The position numbers and the translations under genes were made by a program. A model generated the notes under the pieces. The model made no database searches and had not been told where the DNA came from. It saw only the letters and a list, made by a program, of their open reading frames with translations. A DNA stretch of 7,115 nt from an uncultured Treponema sp. (GTDB taxonomy: Bacteria > Spirochaetota > Spirochaetia > Treponematales > Treponemataceae), in contig CALBXN010000019.1 in assembly GCA_937890485.1 (NCBI GenBank), positions 1 to 7,115 on the forward strand. The letters are read 5' to 3'. Positions within the stretch are counted from its first letter, which is position 1. Every line of letters begins with the position of its first letter. Below are positions 4,703 to 7,115 of the stretch, one piece after another.

Positions 4703-7115
4703 ATGTCAGAAACATTGATAAAATCTGTACAAGAAATGCTAAATGAAGAAAAATGGACAAGAGCCACTATTTCAAACTACACAAAAAACAACTTAATAGA
4801 ACTAGCTACAAAAGTTGAAGAAGCTGTACAAAGCAACTGTATAGATGAGGTAAAAGCAATTTGTGAAGAACACTTATCTCATACCAAAAACAGTATTATT
4901 GCCTTGTATTTATCAGGAATGTTAGGTCTAAAAAAAAGAACACTAGACAATTCTTCAATCATTACTCTTGTAACAATTTTTCAAGATAATCATAAAACAC
5001 CGATTGTTATTTATCTATGTGAAAACATCCTTGCAGAAGATGAAACAAATAAATTCGCTTTAAGAACTTTAGCAGAATGCTACAAAGAAGAAAATAATGA
5101 AAAAATATGGGAAATCTATGAAACAATCGTAAAATTAGATTACGAAGAAGCTGACATAGCAAAACTTCTTGCAGAACACTATGAAGCAGAAGGGAAAACA
5201 GAAGAATCAATTGATTATTACAAAAAAGCATTACTTAGATATGTTGCAAAAAAATCAGGAAACCAAATTAAAGAAATTTGGTCAATTCTTGTAAAATTAA
5301 TCCCAGAAGAAATTGATTTTTTCTATCTTGTTCAAAGAAAAATTGCAAAAACAATTAGTGAAGACAAAAGTGCATTGCTAATGCAAGAACTATATATTTA
5401 TTATAAAGATAATGAAAAATGGAACATTGCAATCGACATTCTAAAACTTCTTCTAACTATAGATGAAAAAGATACTTGGGCAAGAAAAGAAATTGTAGAA
5501 TGTTTTAAGGGAAAATACGCAACTCATAGTCAACTTGAAGAATATATTAGAGTGTCAAACTTAAACCAAGGTTGGAGAAACGTATTTGAAGCAATCTCTG
5601 ATTTTGAAAAACACATTGCCTTTGATGCAAAAAACTTTGTTTTCCATCGCTCTTGGGGAGTTGGAATTATTCGTAAAGTAGAAAATGACAATATTTCGAT
5701 CAATTTTGGTAAAAAATTTGGTGTAAAAGTAATGTCATTAAAAATGGCAGTTGATGCACTTCAACCACTTGCAAAAGATCATATTTGGGTTTTAAAAGCA
5801 ACAAAATCAAAAGATGAACTTTCTAAACTCGTAAAAACTGATATTCAATGGGCATTGAAAACAATTATCAAAAGTTTTGGTAATAATTGTGATTTCAAAC
5901 GAATCAAAGCAGAACTTGTTCCTGCTATTCTTTCTACAGGAGAATGGACAAGTTGGAGCACAAAAGCAAGAAAAATTATCGAAACTAATTCTACTTTTGG
6001 TGTAAATCCTAACGATATTACAATGTATAATGTTAGAGAAAGAGCAATCTCAACTGAAGAAAAATTAGCAAACGAATTTAAAGCCCAAAAGAATTTCTTT
6101 GCAAGAGTAGATATTTTGATGAAATTTGCAAAAGAAGCTAATACTGAATCAGATTTATTTGCAGATATGTTCAATTACTTTACAGGTTACTTGAAATCAT
6201 TTAGCGTTGTAGATGAACAAATTATGGCATCATTCTTAGTTGTAAGAAGAATCATGACAGAACATTCACATTTAGCTCAACCACAACAATATACATTTGC
6301 ACAACTTTTTGAAGTAGTAGAAAATCCACAAAAATTATATCTTGAATTAAAAGATACAAAAAACACACATTTAAGAGAAGATTATCTTAAATGTATTAAA
6401 GATCTTCTTCCTAATTGGGCAGAAGTTTACATCAATTTATTCCCAACCGTATTACGCAAAGACATGATTGATGTTTTAATAAAAGAAGGTCATACAGAAG
6501 AAGTAAAAAAACTTGCTATTAACTCTTTTGAAAAATACAAAGATTACAGAGAAGCAGCAATATTCTTCTTCAAAGAGTCACAAGATGAACAATGGTTCAA
6601 AGACACAAAAATTTCATACGAAAAACAACTTATTGCAATGATTCACATAATTGATGTTACATACAAAGAAATTGAAAATCATCGTGACTCAACAGAAAAC
6701 AAAAAAATCAACAAGCAAATTCAAAATTTATTGTTCAAAGATGATACATTGTTAAATTATCTTCTTGAAAATGATACAGATACAATTACAAGATTATACA
6801 CACTTGTTGATGATGTAAAAGATTTAGATCCTGTGATTAAAATGAGAATGAGAAACAAAATTCTTGAAAAGAATCCAGATTTCAAATTCTACGGAACAGA
6901 AGAAAAAACTGTTACAACAAAAGGACTTATTGTTACAAACAAAATGTATGTTCTTAAACAACAACAACTTGAACATATTATTTCTGTTGAAATCCCTGAA
7001 AATGCAAAAGAAATTGCTGATTCAATAGTTGTTCTCGATGAAAACGGTATTGTAAAAGAGCTTATTGTAAAATCACTCACATACGAAGAGCTTAAACAAT
7101 TTGTTGAAGGACTTA
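4703..7115 (+). CDS. greA: Long spirochaetal GreA-type transcription elongation factor (partial, 3' end beyond the right edge)
   Basis: 804 codons are visible. GreA binds the RNA polymerase secondary channel and stimulates cleavage of backtracked RNA; the usual protein has 158 residues, whereas spirochaetes such as Borrelia have about 900. Here about 740 residues precede the GreA-like part. TPR-like helical pairs lie near 147-183 (LLAEHYEAEGKTEESIDYY) and 226-258. Residues about 312-357 (FHRSWGVGIIRKVEN, then FGVK) resemble the Tudor/SH3-like C-terminal domain of PcrA/UvrD. The rest is mostly helical. The GreA N-terminal domain begins at about 741 (GLIVTNKMYVLKQQQLEHI, then VEIPENAKEIA), so total length would fit the spirochaetal form. 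The expected GDLxENAEY tip motif is not found in the visible part; residues after 770 look beta-like. The ATG at 4703 has a strong Shine-Dalgarno and follows the TPR gene by 20 bases. Assignment rests on N-terminal extension length, the GreA helix start and context. Confidence 0.82.
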   Translation, partial: MSETLIKSVQEMLNEEKWTRATISNYTKNNLIELATKVEEAVQSNCIDEVKAICEEHLSHTKNSIIALYLSGMLGLKKRTLDNSSIITLVTIFQDNHKTPIVIYLCENILAEDETNKFALRTLAECYKEENNEKIWEIYETIVKLDYEEADIAKLLAEHYEAEGKTEESIDYYKKALLRYVAKKSGNQIKEIWSILVKLIPEEIDFFYLVQRKIAKTISEDKSALLMQELYIYYKDNEKWNIAIDILKLLLTIDEKDTWARKEIVECFKGKYATHSQLEEYIRVSNLNQGWRNVFEAISDFEKHIAFDAKNFVFHRSWGVGIIRKVENDNISINFGKKFGVKVMSLKMAVDALQPLAKDHIWVLKATKSKDELSKLVKTDIQWALKTIIKSFGNNCDFKRIKAELVPAILSTGEWTSWSTKARKIIETNSTFGVNPNDITMYNVRERAISTEEKLANEFKAQKNFFARVDILMKFAKEANTESDLFADMFNYFTGYLKSFSVVDEQIMASFLVVRRIMTEHSHLAQPQQYTFAQLFEVVENPQKLYLELKDTKNTHLREDYLKCIKDLLPNWAEVYINLFPTVLRKDMIDVLIKEGHTEEVKKLAINSFEKYKDYREAAIFFFKESQDEQWFKDTKISYEKQLIAMIHIIDVTYKEIENHRDSTENKKINKQIQNLLFKDDTLLNYLLENDTDTITRLYTLVDDVKDLDPVIKMRMRNKILEKNPDFKFYGTEEKTVTTKGLIVTNKMYVLKQQQLEHIISVEIPENAKEIADSIVVLDENGIVKELIVKSLTYEELKQFVEGL

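Noticed and set aside
5007..5231. Minus-strand ORF of 74 codons inside greA
   Set aside because: The Leu- and Phe-rich product, which could pass for a membrane peptide, is the reverse reading of Glu/Lys-rich helical codons.
5845..6174. Minus-strand ORF of 109 codons inside greA
   Set aside because: Antisense shadow without ribosome site; hydrophobic appearance again comes from reversed AAA and GAA codons.
6889..7080. Minus-strand ORF of 63 codons at the right end
   Set aside because: Antisense to the GreA domain; Ser/Phe/Thr-rich low-complexity product with no start signal.

Overview
The window looks like a piece of an AT-rich spirochaete genome of the Treponema type. Most of it is about 30% G+C. 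The support is a very large GreA-type protein (spirochaetes carry a form of about 900 residues instead of the usual 158), several Treponema-style TPR proteins, and secreted proteins with a relaxed spirochaetal lipobox. The genus is an inference; there is no rRNA or tRNA gene to anchor it.

Two divergent transcription units share a 185-base intergenic region (3565-3749). Leftward (minus strand), in transcription order, come ribulose-phosphate 3-epimerase (rpe), a secreted TPR/coiled-coil protein, a secreted protein with a long acidic tail, and an ORF running off the left edge that joins two TPR repeats to a GtrA-family membrane domain. The junctions are a 4-base ATGA overlap, a 14-base overlap, and a TAA stop directly followed by ATG, so these genes are almost certainly co-transcribed and translationally coupled. 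Rightward come a 310-residue TPR protein and, after a 20-base gap with a strong Shine-Dalgarno, the long greA, cut off by the right edge.

The rightward unit has two strong sigma70-type promoters built on a repeated element. The second lies so close to the start codon that its transcript would be almost leaderless. The leftward unit probably encodes envelope or periplasm proteins behind a pentose-phosphate enzyme. The rightward unit probably serves RNA polymerase: besides GreA it carries a Tudor/SH3-like segment resembling the RNA-polymerase-binding C-terminus of PcrA/UvrD.

Both ends of the window are odd. On the left, G+C rises from about 28% to about 40% exactly where the TPR region becomes GtrA. 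On the right, the GreA domain starts normally but then lacks the acidic coiled-coil tip motif and resembles a different fold. Real fusion and divergence, or chimeric sequence at the contig ends, could both explain this. No CRISPR array, insertion sequence, tRNA, rRNA or convincing terminator was seen.
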